64,000 nucleotides of DNA, from assembly GCA_011800155.1 (NCBI GenBank), contig JAALGH010000021.1, forward strand, positions 1 through 64,000. Direction: 5' to 3'. The notes beneath the pieces are model-generated. The model made no database searches, was not told the origin of the DNA, and saw only the letters and a list, made by a program, of their open reading frames with translations. Every line of letters starts with the position of its first letter. Positions within the stretch are counted from its first letter, which is position 1. Shown here piece by piece: positions 1-10,949 of this stretch. Source of the stretch: Flammulina velutipes (lineage: Eukaryota > Basidiomycota > Agaricomycetes > Agaricales > Physalacriaceae). Both the position numbers and the translations under genes were made by a program.

Positions 1-392
1 TCCCAAAAGGCATGTCGGATCATCAAAACTTTCAAAAAGAATTCAACAACTCAAAAAAATCGTAGCTCGCTCAATACTGCTCAGAACCTATGTAGCTTAG
101 TGCCATATTTTTTCTCATAAATGAAAGCATCATATACGATACAGAAATGAGTGTTTGGAACGCGTGAGCAAGACGGTCTTTGATGTGAATCAGTATGGCC
201 AAACGACGACATGTTTTCAATGTCGCCTTCTGCGCATCTACAGTGGCTACATTATTTCTGTTACTAGATTATAATAACTAAAAAATATGGCGCAAAGCCA
301 GATAGATTCCAAGCAGTATTGAGTGAGCTACGATTTTTTTAAGTTGTTGAATTCTTTTTGAAAGTTTTGATGATCTGACATGCCTTTTGGGA
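1..392. repeat. Fold-back MITE-like inverted repeat (left edge cut by window)
   Basis: Bases 1-81 and 312-392 are near-perfect reverse complements of each other (about 2 mismatches by eye) around a 230-bp AT-rich spacer. No coding frame of note lies inside. This is the shape of a non-autonomous fold-back or MITE element. Because the left arm starts at base 1, the true end and any target-site duplication cannot be seen. The family is unknown. Confidence 0.75.
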
Positions 393-527
393 ACGTCTGT
401 ATAGAGTAATAGGTCAAATATGCATATTTTGATGAAAGTTCGCATTTTGGGTATCCAGACTGATGAAGGGAAGGCTTAAAACTATATAGAAACATTATTA
501 GAACATATCTTAAGAGTCTACAGGTGA

Positions 528-1470
528 AAGGAAGTTGATTATATGTGTCAAAAGTGAATATCATAATTTGGGGTATATCATTAATATTCGCATTTTCACA
601 CACTGGAGAGACTCCTGGGATGCTAATTAATCATCTATAATGATAATAGAACACATTGGACGACCCAGAGGTCAGGGAAGTTGATGGTGTATGTTTTCAT
701 GAGAAACATTATTTGGGTATATCCAAGGTTTGACCGCATTTTTCACACTCCAGGGTCCATCTAACTCATGGTTAGAAGTCTATATACATATCTTCGAGTA
801 CAAAGTGTCCTCAGGTGATGGCAAGCAGGTGGGCTGGCTCGACGATGTGTGGCGCGTTTTGGGGTATTTTGACCAAATGCAATGATCCTGTTGACCTGGG
901 GACCTAACTGAGTATCATATGCAATGCCCCAAAGGTCCATGGACGATCTACAAGTGGTTTTAGGTCACCAGAATGCGAGGGAAAAGTGCTGCTCCCTTTT
1001 TGGTACTTTTGATGGATGTTCAATAATGTTTTGCTTGTTTCTCAGCCAGATATTCGTCTTTTTACATGGTTCTTTGTGCTGCACACATTCATTTTTCAAG
1101 GAGAAGACATCTAGAGCAACCCCAGGTTGATCCGAGGTATGTGCTCCCCGATTAAAAATGCGCCACACATCGTTTTATTGCTGGTTCAGCAGCTGCTAGC
1201 TGTCCCTACCTAATGCAGATGGTTAGAATGGGCTCGATTTTTTGACCCCTAGTGCCCTCTCCCCACCCTCCTCATACCCTGGCAATAGCCTAATGCGCAT
1301 TCTGGTGCCACATTTAGGCCCTGCTATCCATCCCCCATCCCCCATCCCCATCCTTCCTCCCCATCAATGACATCAATGTTCCTGATCTGCATCCCCCTGT
1401 GTGGCCACATTTCCCCATCCTCTCATCCTCCATCTACATCAATTCCCCTGATCTTCATCCTGTCCTAAAC
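528..1470 (+). repeat. R1 repeat family, copy 1
   Basis: About 0.9 kb of non-coding sequence recurs at 18,015-18,930 (+), 23,931-24,957 (-) and 35,881-36,909 (+). Shared landmarks, in order, are a block near 645-760 ending in TTTCACACTCCAG, a TGTGGCGC motif near 848, a block near 965-1175 containing ATGCGCCACACATCG, and a C-rich tract at 1,260-1,470. The 528-640 part looks like a diverged internal duplication of 645-760. Short ORFs here are not conserved as proteins between copies. In copies 3 and 4 this sequence forms the long inverted repeats of a DNA element, so copies 1 and 2 are probably relics of that family. Confidence 0.75.
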
Positions 1471-2136
1471 GAGATAGATTGTACCTGGCCTTTTTGGCTA
1501 TCTGAGCTGCTTACATGATACACCCAAAATGGACATAGCTCCGGACCACCTGGGATTCTATCCCTACAAATACCTATCATTTATCCCACCAGATCCCAGA
1601 ACATTTGTAGAAATTCTACTACTAGGGCTCCGATGCTTTTGTCTGCTGGCGAGTGGTGGAGGCAACCTTGGGCATTGTGAAGTGATGAATGAGTAGAGAT
1701 AAGGAATAAAAAACTGGAGGGAGAGCTTTATAGTCGCGAAATAAGGTTTATTCGACTCCGCCTTGTCTCTAGCAACTCAGCTGCCAGGACTTGTGCCGGC
1801 AGTGAATTGGCAGCCTGGCAGCCTGGGAGCCTGCCTGGGACCATGGAAGCGTCGCAGCGAGGTACGACGCGAGAAGGCGCAAGGCGAAGACATGTTTGAC
1901 GTAAGAATTCCCGATACGGGCCTGGCACAGTGAGGCGGTAGGGCAATAGTCGAATTGAGCATCGGCGAGGGAGCGACTTACCCAGGCGGCGACATAGCAT
2001 AGCACTAATAAACAAGAGCGTCAATGAAACCAGGAAATGACAATGAATTACGACTGTTGGTACAAAAGACTACGGTCCTGCCTGGCAATGAGCATGGTCC
2101 CTTTGGCCCCGTGCTTCCGTAAGTCCATAACGTAGC
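1471..2136. other. Intergenic, no gene recognised
   Basis: No supported gene, RNA or repeat was found. Short open frames on the - strand (1,728-2,024) overlap one another in several phases and look like non-coding GC-rich sequence. The part from 2,050 to 2,136 may hold a further 3' exon of the - strand pseudogene that ends at 2,137, but I could not fix a splice. Confidence 0.4.
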
Positions 2137-2715
2137 CTAACATCGTCTCCATGCGAGTGCGTATGCGACGCCGTCGTGGTACATTTGGTGAGAGACGCCG
2201 CCTTCGCTACGAATCTTGTCGAGTTCCTGTTGGCACGAATCGACCCAATCCTGGAGTAGGTTTTCATGGGCGACAAGCTCAGCAAAAGCCTCCTCGTTGC
2301 TGCGATGCACCTTGAAGTTTCTGCAAATTGTTGAAGCCCAGCCAACGAGGGAGTTTCCAGAATCAGCGCGAAGCCTAGCGTCCAGTGCGCGCATGCGACG
2401 GAGGCTGCGATTCATGAGCTGTTCGTCGACAAGCCTGTCAGGAGGTGAGCGGTGCAACATGAAGGAGAACAACAACAGACTTGGGAGCAGTAGGTGGCAC
2501 AGGAGCCTGTTGTCGACGCTTCCTGTCAAGTTTCGCCGCCTTCCGGTCGTACTTGTTCTTTGCTGCTTGAAGTCGCTCAGACCGATGGCTGCAAGTGTCG
2601 AGTGGTAAGAAACCAAGCCAGACAAATGAACCAAGAGACGCACTTTTCATAATCTCTGCGCTTCCGTTCACGAGCGGCCTCCTGACGCTCCTCCGTCGAG
2701 TGGTAGAGATGGTCG
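2137..2715 (-). pseudogene. Paralogue of KDZ-cassette gene C (coiled-coil protein), start not found
   Basis: Three exons are readable on the - strand: about 2,715-2,644, 2,588-2,481 and 2,434-2,137, with GT-AG introns of 55 and 46 nt. The product matches gene C (8,776-9,457) in layout. An ERRxEARR-like N-terminus (here STEERQEAARERKRR) is followed by a KNKYDRK block and then a helical region starting LVDEQLMNRSLRRMRALDAR, against FIDNRLVQRCIRRLRRIDA in gene C. The intron positions also agree. The C-terminal part after residue ~150 diverges, and no ATG in a good context precedes the first exon. It is therefore probably a truncated or decayed copy. It lies head-to-head with gene A. The function is unknown; the charged helical composition suggests a coiled coil. 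Confidence 0.5.
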
Positions 2716-3425
2716 TCCACGCTTTTTCCTACAAGGCCTGTCAGTTCGAATGGAGTGAGAGAGATATGCCATACATTACTAATCGAATGCCGAGCCAGGA
2801 GTGGTTGTTTGGGGTCGGAGTATCGTGAGACCGTCAAGGTTGGTGGTGGTCGGAGGTCAAATCAGAAATCCGTAAGGGACTTACCTTTGAGGTTTGAGTT
2901 CTTGAGACTTTTATTGAGACTTTTATTCAGCCTCTTGGGAATGGATGAAAGGGTCCTAGATAGCAAAAGCAGATGGTAATTAAATGTTATCTCACTATTC
3001 AAATTGTGAACGGGAGAGCAGGTTAAACTACAAATGTCCGAACTTCAAAAGGCCTCCAAAAAAGTTATCCAGACATTAATAAGACATCTATTCAGGTTTA
3101 TATGAAATGATTCTAAATAGTAAGGAATACATTGCAAATGCTGTCCAGCATTGTATTTCTGTTATAGATAGGTGAGTAGGCACAACGAGCGTGCTATAAG
3201 TGCGAGTTATGTCGACGACAAGGATTCAAAGTGAAGCTCGGATCAATACCGATCATACTGATCGACCCGATAGGTATATCGTACCGACTGACCGATGGGT
3301 ATGGCCCTATTTGTACAGCGCTTAGTAAATTTCCTGTCCTCGCCCACTTTTTTTACTATCAACCGTGCTCAAGTCGCGTCGAAGTCGTGTTTTACTGCTC
3401 TTTTTCTACGCACATTCAGGGCATC
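2716..3425. other. Intergenic region between divergent genes
   Basis: This lies between the - strand C-like pseudogene and gene A on the + strand, so it probably contains promoters for one or both. From 3,240 to 3,300 there is a run of GATC and CCGAT-type short repeats. No gene or RNA was recognised. Confidence 0.35.
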
Positions 3426-5938
3426 ATGCCGGCTGAGTAAGTTTGTCTTTGTCCAAGCCAAATAGACGCGTGTTTCTGATTGTTCCGACATTTCCAGGTC
3501 AGAAAGTCCACCATCACCATCACCCTATATCACAGACGTCAAGCCGTTCCTCCGATGTTGGGCGAAGGGTTCTCGGCTCGAATGGCTCGAAGGCTACATC
3601 TCTCCTTACGCGTCCGCTCGCAACCGTGGTGCCCACCTTGGCACCGAGTTCGCTGCCTCCGTGGTGAAAGAATACCTGGCGAGATACCCATGGTACCTCA
3701 AGATGGAGGTAGAGCCTACGACCTATAACATTTCCTTGGAAGTGTCGCTGCCTCAAGAGTTCTCGCCCTCAAGCAAACCGCGATTCAACGACTCCAAACG
3801 GCATGTCGTTCTTCTATTCTTACTTCCGCCGTCTCACACATGTTTTTAGGCCATCCCAAAATGGCTCGCACATCGATACAACAAGGCCGACCCGATCTCT
3901 AAAATGACGAAAAAAGAAATCAGCTCCAACCCCGTCGCCGCTATTTTGGCCAAAGTGGGTGACATCAACGTCGAGGAGCTGCAACGCGCTCGTACTCCGC
4001 AACAACTCTGGTCGAAACACAACAAAGTGACTCTCGACGCAGAGTTCAATCCCTGGTTTGCGGACAGCGGCATGAGCGCTAAGACCCAGCGTCTAACCGC
4101 GCGCCAACGCTGGGTTGATCAACAATTCGAGAAGTTGGACAAGGTGGAACGGAAGCGTTGGCAGAAGGCGGCGGACGACGAAAAGGCACAACTGGCGAAC
4201 GCAAAGGATTTGGGAAAGGAACCACTGCATCGCTTGGAGCCAGGAGACTTGCAAAAGTATGTTTCCTAGTTTTTATGCCATCCTCAAATAAATTAATTCA
4301 TGTTTAGGGCGTTGGACGGTATTGCGGGAGTTCTCCAACCCCTTCTCGAAGGACTGCATGAATCACTTGGAGGGAACATCCATTTTTTCTGGGCTGGGCC
4401 CGAGCCCAAAAAAGGCGGGCAGGTGAACGTTATTTCGTATGTTATGCTCGCACCTATGTCCGTTTCACTGCTGATCACTTTCAGGCTACACGTTGGGAGT
4501 GACAAGGCGTCACCTCCCAAGCCGTTCGATTCTGCCAGCGGGGAACGAGGACAACAGCGTCGCAAGTACGCCGAAGCCGCAATCGGGGAATTCGCCATGG
4601 AATGCTTTAGTGCGTACCCCTTTCCCTATCCTACCACTTATATTAACGTACTTGAAGGTCTAGAGGATCAGGAGAGTCGTGCTCTACCTGGCTGCTCTAT
4701 GCCTCATTCCGCTCCGAGCTTCATGCGCCAACCCATGCCGTGGAACCAAATCGGTGCACACAGTCTTACTGTCATTCCTAGCTTCTCGAATGGTTCAACA
4801 TCGTCTTCGCACAGTCCGACACCGCCGTTGCATAGCCCGCCACCACCTGCGCACTCCCTATCTCCTAGTGCACCTCCAAAGCCAAGAAAGAAGCCGAAGC
4901 CATCCGGCACGACTGATGCTGCGTCTGCAAAAACCCAGAAGCGAAAGAGGGGCTCAGGGAACAACACGACCTCACGCAAGCGGGCGCGGAAAGGAAGCAG
5001 AGACGTAGAGGAAAGCGAGGAAGATGATGAGGATGACGAAGAGTCCGAGCACAGTGGTGAGAATTCGGGATGCGCAGGCACACCCAGGTTGACGCGCTCG
5101 AGGACGGTCTTGGCCGACATTACCAATATCAACCCCAGCGACTCTATCCCCATTCCCATCGACCCACTCCTCATGGAACAGACAATTCCAACAAACGGGC
5201 CTCTCGACTCACCAAGCGGACCTGATACACGCCCAATATCTTGCCACGTTCGTCTTTGCCTCCATTGCCTTTCCAGTCTTCGTCGCCCCTATCTTCGTCG
5301 CTTCCGTCTTCGTCGCTTCCGCCGTCGTCTTCGTCCCCGGTACCATCCCCGCTTTCATCGTTAACGACTGCTTCAATGCCACACGACCTGGCTAGCAAGC
5401 TCGAAGATGCCCCCGGGTGGCTCTCTGGCGCAACTGGAATACCATGGCTGCAAAGCCTTGGGTTGGGCCCGACTTTGCACAAGCTCTCGACGCCCTGGTT
5501 GAATTAGAAGCAATACATGGCTTCTCTAAGAAGAAGCCACTGCCGTTTCCCAAGCTGCGTCCCGCTGGCGTCCAGTATTGGGTCCAGTGTGCTAGGATGC
5601 GCTATCCCGCCATCCCACCCATGGCCGGCAACATTCGGAAGACGGCGAATGATTTTTGGATGTGGTGGGCGAAAATCCAGCCGACTTGGAGGGAGGTCAG
5701 CGCGACAGACGCTCCCTTCCGCGAGCAGCATCGTCCGTCGAATGCCGAGCAGCAAGATTGGGGACCTATGCACACTACTGGGTGCACCGGTCATTTTTCC
5801 TCCATTGCTGCCCTCGCATTCTGGGGGCAAGCGTGCCATGCGTCCTCAGAGTCGGTTCTCGCGTTGGGCGAGTGGCTGGCGGCTGTTGAGGATGTCACTT
5901 GGGCTCTACGCACCATGGCCAAGGCGACGATTGCCTAA
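3426..5938 (+). pseudogene. KDZ-associated gene A (conserved agaricomycete family), two frameshifts
   Basis: The exons I read are 3,426-3,436, 3,498-3,804, 3,850-4,256, 4,308-4,436, 4,485-4,609 and 4,658-5,938. The N-terminal half is a helical, charged domain. It is followed by a conserved block around IHFFWAGPEPKKGG and then HVGSDK, a Ser/Pro-rich linker with a basic stretch (KKPKP, RKRARK) and an acidic patch. The C-terminal domain contains PFPKLRPAGVQYW and TANDFWMWWAKIQP. A copy on the - strand (61,042-62,545) aligns across the second half and has an open frame where this copy shifts frame twice by -1, near 5,232-5,240 (linker) and near 5,469 (conserved region). The reading moves from frame 1 to 3 to 2. 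I therefore call this copy a pseudogene unless the shifts are sequencing errors. The function is not known. The basic and acidic patches fit a nuclear protein. Its position just upstream of gene B and the transposase is shared by both cassettes. Confidence 0.6.
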
Positions 5939-6193
5939 TTGCGGAGAGTTTTGTATTATTTATCACGCTGTATGACGATCCCGCACGGACATTTATTGTA
6001 TCACGTCTTAATTGTTTTTGGTAGTGTATCGGTTTTTTGTAGCGTATCGATTATTGTTATAGTGCATAGCTTATTCTTGTAATGTCTTGTAGCGTATTCA
6101 CTATTTTCTTGATCTGATGACACGTGGCGTGACGGTCATAGTAGATAGAGATTTTGGGGTATCTACGGGTTGTTTGCTACTAATACCTGTTCA

Positions 6194-7114
6194 ATGGCTA
6201 TCCACTGCCAAAACTGTACGGGTAGCGGCTACTTTGACGGTAAGCCTTATTAACGCTGCTCTTGTCCAGCTCATAATTCATTCATAGAATGTGCGTGCCT
6301 CTGCGATGATTGTTGTAAATATTTTATTGCCTCCGAAAGACGGAACTTTTATCTGGCCCTAGCTTTCACCTCGTACCTCGACGGCGACAAATTCTTCATC
6401 CTCCAGTACGACTGCGTCGTTGTGTACGAGTGTTCGCTACAGGATGCTGAGGTGGAGAAGAGCATACGCAAATGCTCGGTTTGTACGTTAGATGACTCCT
6501 GTTCTTGTGGGTACGACAACGAGGACAAGGCCGCAGAGGCAGAAGACGAGCAAGGTGCGTCGCAGTCTTTTCATGTGTTAGTAAACTGATCTCTGTCCTG
6601 CTCTAGATACCAACGAAAACGCTGTCGGGCCGGAGAGCCACATCGACACGGCTGATGAGCAAGACGACGAACAAGATAACACCCATCCATTCGAGGACGC
6701 TGTCGGGCAAGACGACCACGCGCAAGAAGTCGACACGGTTGATGAGCAAGACATCGCTTCGGCTAACGAACAAGACATTACCCATCCATTTGAGCAGGAG
6801 GGCGAGGAAGAAGGTATCCAGTCGGATGACAGCATCGACGAAGAATCGGACGACGAAGGTACGTTGGAGTCCTTCGGTATAGTCATAGGACTGATACCTG
6901 GTTCAGACCGTATCAACAGGATTCTGTGGTATGGTCACTGCGATGATGCCTCCTGTTGTGAATTGGGCGAGATCCGTACGTCCCCGCTTGCTTCATCAAA
7001 CCTACGCACTGATTTGCATGTCTCGCAGTTCGACATGGACCGTCCAACTGTAATTGCTGCGTGTGCGAGAACAGGAACCGTCTTGCACCCAGCTATAATA
7101 ATATCTGGCGTTAG
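6194..7114 (+). CDS. KDZ-associated gene B: Cys-rich, acidic-middle protein (239 aa)
   Basis: Five exons (6,194-6,239, 6,288-6,554, 6,607-6,858, 6,907-6,975, 7,029-7,114) join in frame to 239 residues with no internal stop. Cysteines are clustered: CQNC and CACLCDDCC near the N-terminus, CTLDDSCSC near residue 90, and GHCDDASCC plus NCNCCVC at the C-terminus. This suggests a metal-binding domain split by an insert. The middle is acidic and holds two repeats of a DEQD...THPFE unit. A second copy on the - strand (59,765-60,770) keeps the aromatic and Cys positions (SERR, LQ.D.LVI.EC, C.LD.C.C, GHCDD..CCEL, CCVC) but lacks the acidic middle. I do not recognise a named family, and a zinc-binding role is only inferred from the cysteines. 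It lies 256 bp downstream of gene A, same strand. Confidence 0.7.
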
Positions 7115-7409
7115 CGTACACGGATATGTAATAAATAGAATAGGACAGCATCAATGTAAGAAACACTCGGCCTGGATATTGGTAACAAAATATAAGCGTG
7201 CGCCACATATCAGAGTGTAGGCGCATCACGAATGGGAAACACTTTTGCCCGCGCCTCCGGAGATTAAGCAAAAGGCTGTGTGCGCCACAGACAAGGATTC
7301 AGAGAACGGAAGTGAAGTGCCCATAGAACCGTAGGATGTGCTACATAGTATGAGCCTGGGTAAGCGGTCGCTAGTGCACAGTTCCTTTTCCGACCGGCAG
7401 GGGGGTACG

Positions 7410-7612
7410 GAACAATTTTTGCGCCACATAAGGGTGCTGGTAGGCGCTCCCGTGCGCTGGTAGTACAGAATGGTACATCGATTTCTGCAGGTACACATAG
7501 AGTACGTGAGAGATAGCTGACGCTGCGCAGGGGGAGGGGCGGGGGTACGGATTCTGGGCGGGGGTACGGAATATTCTTTCTGCGCCACATAAAGATGCTG
7601 GTAGGCGGCGCT
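7410..7612. repeat. Two diverged copies of a ~45-bp unit, ~148 bp apart
   Basis: The sequences near 7,410-7,445 and 7,560-7,600 share the pattern ACGGAA...TGCGCCACATAA...GATGCTGGTAGGCG with a few differences. This looks like a degenerate short tandem duplication downstream of gene B. Its function is unknown. Confidence 0.5.
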
Positions 7613-8390
7613 GCACGACGTTGCGTGGCCTTTTGTGACCACTAAATAGTTATCACGCACGCTGTTTCGAGCTGGGGCAAGCGCTGGCCCGACTGGCAGA
7701 ACGCTGGCGGCAAATGCCGGAATAAAATATAAACCGGAAATTGCCGTATGGTGATTTCTACGGGCAAACCCCGAAATGAGTGTTTAACACACGATAAACA
7801 TGTAATTACCCAACGGTAAGTGGGTTAGGTACTTAAGGTAGACATGCCTACGTTAGGGCTTCATCTGAGTGGAAACAACCTCAAAATTTGCCAAAGGGGC
7901 CACCGGGAAGAACTACTGGTTTGGGGCAAAAAGTACAGCCTGGCCTGATGAGCTCTTCGTCGATGGGGACCCACCAAGTGTATCGGCGGACGTAAAAAAG
8001 GAAAACTATGTCGACGACCAGTGCAGTCTGCCCTTGGGACTTGGCGGTCTCGAAGCGATCCAGGAAATACAGGAGGAAATCCTTGCGGGTGCCCTTGAAC
8101 CTGTATCACATCAGAAACAGGGAACCCTGATTTCGACGAGCGCACTTACATTTTCAACAACATGATGATGGTTGGATGAAAATTTGTTCCCGCAGAATCT
8201 GATCGTACCCTTCCATGCCGCTCTGCCGCTTCCCGGACATCTGAACCCAACTGATCCAACATGCCTGCGACTGGTACATATCAGTGTCGTGCACACTTGT
8301 AAAGCTATCGCAAGTCAATAGAATAGTGTATAAAGTGTGTATGAAATATATCCTGATCATTATTTGAGCCATAGCGATGCATCGAGTTTG

Positions 8391-8602
8391 TGTCCAATTA
8401 ATGTCCAATGGTCAATATCCCGGGCCTTGGTCCAGGGTCTCCGAAACGACCAAAGTTGTGGACATAGAATCCTTCCACAACCCATTCTACGCCTAACAAT
8501 CACATATCCTAGCACGATGGATCCTGCTCTTGACGATGGCACCCACCATTCCACATATTCCCGGGGGTATAGGGTATGTGTCCAATTAATGTCCAATGAT
8601 CT
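8391..8602. repeat. Pair of 20-bp direct repeats
   Basis: The string TGTCCAATTAATGTCCAATG occurs twice in the same orientation, beginning near 8,391 and near 8,579. About 170 bp lie between, and both copies have CCCGGG nearby. It could be the footprint of a small insertion or a duplicated regulatory site ahead of gene C. Nothing else supports either reading. Confidence 0.5.
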
Positions 8603-8775
8603 GGTAGGGCCAACCAAATCTGCATAGCGAACGTCACTTAGCTTTCGACCACCACCGTCGACGCCCCCTCTGACGTGCAGGCTCCCGCAGTCACTTGCCT
8701 TGACCTACACCAAGTAAGTTCTCAATCTCTTTCTCATTACTCACCTGCTAATTTTGTCGACAGTACAGGTAGTCG

Positions 8776-9457
8776 ATGGGACGCAAGCGGATTTACAACT
8801 CCTCTCCTGAGCGTCGTGAGGCTCGTAGGGCTTCGAAAATGGCGTGGTACAACGAGTGCGTGCCCTTAATACTTCTCCATTGCTTCTACTGACGCCAGCC
8901 TTACAGCAACGGTGAGCAAGAGCTCATCAAGATGCGCAATAAATATGACGCCAAGGTCGCTATACCCTCGATCGTCGTCGTCGCCTACAAACACCTCAGA
9001 GCATTCCCGACAGGTTCGTGGACTTCCTCGTTCAACTGTGTTATATGTCAACTCATTTGGGAACAGGTTCATTGATAACCGTCTGGTCCAACGATGCATT
9101 CGACGTTTGCGCAGGATAGACGCTGTATTGCGAGGCCAATCCAACGACAGTCAGCTGCGAGCGTATGCCAGTGAGCTTATAGCTGAGTATCGCTCGAAGG
9201 AGTCAGAGGATAGTCGTATGGCCCTAATGGATGTGGAGACGAGTCTCGCGCTCCAGCTCAAGGACATAGAAGCGGGCCTGGAGACCATCCGCCAAGAAGT
9301 GGGCATTTTGGACGACCTCTGGAAGGAAGGGGCAGCGATACGCGACCGCTTTACCCGAGTACTTTCCTACGTTGAAGACATGCGCCAGTGGGCAGATAAG
9401 GGCAAGCTTCTTACACGTTGGAAGGACAGGCGGCTCCTGTACCAGCAAAAAGTATGA
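8776..9457 (+). CDS. KDZ-cassette gene C: basic N-terminus and coiled-coil protein (193 aa)
   Basis: Exons 8,776-8,855, 8,907-9,017 and 9,067-9,457 join in frame to 193 codons plus stop. The second intron uses GTGGAC as donor, which is the only choice that keeps the downstream frame. The start is the first ATG, giving MGRKRIYNSSPERREARRAS. The N-terminal quarter is strongly basic (a possible nuclear localisation or DNA-contact segment). The rest is rich in Leu, Glu, Arg and Lys in heptad-like spacing and probably forms a coiled coil. A diverged paralogue lies at 2,137-2,715 (-) with the same intron positions. No database family is recognised. It is followed on the same strand by genes D and E and the transposase. 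The gap 9,458-9,798 contains only a GCGCCACA octamer near 9,573. Confidence 0.6.
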
Positions 9458-9798
9458 CCTGCCTCTTTTTCTTATGGGCATCTTACGGGCATCGGAACGT
9501 GGGTCGCATCGTCGTCTGTAGTACTATACCGTCAGCGTCAGCGGGGAATAACAACATCGACCTGGCAGTTCTGTGCGCCACACATTCCGGTCACATTTGG
9601 AGACACCGATTAAATTCATGGCCACGAATATGGATAGATCACGCCAGCTCCTCCTTACGGGGAGGCGAGCCGGGTCCTCGCCTTTCCTCGGCACACACTA
9701 GTCGGAGTCTCTATCCAACTGTACAGTTGGGATCGTCGCTCCCCCTCTATTTTTGTCCTCCCACGTATCGACTTTCCACCTTTTCCACCACCACCAAT

Positions 9799-10765
9799 AT
9801 GGCCCGCACGTCGACCAAGAAGAAATCAGCGTCGCCATCCCCGAAGGTCCCTGAGGTAAGTAATATCTATCATTACTGCTTTCTTTTCTAATCTAGTGTT
9901 TTCATAGAGGTGCCGTTCGACACCCAAGCCCGGAATCAAAAAACTGACTTTGGAGCGCTCGAAGCCCAAGCGCAGGAAGCTTCTGCCTGGGCAGACACTC
10001 TTATCGACGCCCAAGCGTCCAGAGGTCAGTCCACCACTTTCGTTCATGAACGTCGTCCTGTCTAACTGTTTTGTGTAGGGCCTCGGAAGCGAGAACAGCC
10101 AGCTGTATCCCTTCCTTCGCGTCCAGGCTCTGGCGGCTATCCAGGCTCGACGCGATAGGATTTCAGACCGCGTTATTTGCAAACACTTCAAGACAGTGTG
10201 TGATGTCGAATTTAAGCTCATGCGTGAGCTCGACGAACTCGACGAGGCCTACAGTGCACGTCGCCGTGTGCGTCATAAGGTATTATTTCCCTCTTACATC
10301 TCACAACCAAATACTAACATTCGGAAACAGACCTTTTGGTGGCCGGCTTTGATGTGGGCAATCGATATGCTATGTTACCGCCAGGACAGGGGTACGGTGT
10401 GGAGGCCGATGGATCTCCTCGATCCCAAGGTTCCCCTTGTCAAGAAGAGCTCTGGTGAACGCCCGCGCCCACGTCCTATTCGCCCCAAAACTCTTCTTAA
10501 GAAGCCCGTCGCTGTCAAGTTCAAGAAGACTCCTTCGCCCGTCCCTCCCCCGTCGAAAACCGTCGCTCCAGTAACGCCCATCGCATCTACCTCCTCGTCC
10601 GCTTGGCCCGCGGGCTCTTGGCCGTCGTCGCGCACGCTCCGCAAAATCGCCGAGAAGGACCTGGATGCTATGTCAGTGGATGACATCGAGGAGATAGAGG
10701 GCATTGCGATGATGTTGCGAGACTTTGCGCGCGAGCGCTCCCGTACCAAGTCCCCCGAATTGTAG
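9799..10765 (+). CDS. KDZ-cassette gene D: basic, Pro/Ser/Lys-rich hypothetical protein (269 aa)
   Basis: Four exons (9,799-9,855, 9,908-10,024, 10,079-10,279, 10,331-10,765) join in frame to 269 residues. The ATG is preceded by a CACCAAT context. The N-terminal third is very basic (KKKSASPSPK, KPKRRK). A helical middle segment carries an acidic stretch (MRELDELDEAYSARRR) and then an aromatic block FWWPALMWAIDML. Residues ~165-220 are low-complexity with repeated Lys, Pro and Ser. The C-terminus is helical and acidic, then basic. The composition fits a nuclear or chromatin-associated protein, but I recognise no domain. The terminator-side gap to gene E is short (184 bp), and the orientation matches the rest of the cassette. 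No second copy was found in the window. Confidence 0.6.
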
Positions 10766-10949
10766 ATAGTGTTTATATGTGCCATGTATCTTTCTTGTCA
10801 TCTACCTGCGTCAATATACGATGCATGATATAGTCTCTCGTCCGCGGGTTTAATTACGGGCGTGGTTTAGTACACCGGACATGTGACGTGGTCTTCTTTG
10901 GTTCAACTTGGAATATTTTACTCTCATTGTTTAACCACCATCATCGAGC

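Larger units (their letters stand above)
7115..8775. other. 1.66-kb intergenic region with short repeats
   Basis: No convincing gene was found. A 98-aa open frame at 7,869-8,165 (+) has no recognisable motif and no paralogue in the window. The region contains several GCGCCACA octamers (near 7,199, 7,272, 7,414 and 7,582) and two short repeat pairs listed separately. A probable non-coding leader exon of gene C lies just upstream of 8,705, followed by a GTAAGT donor and an intron ending near 8,763. Confidence 0.4.
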
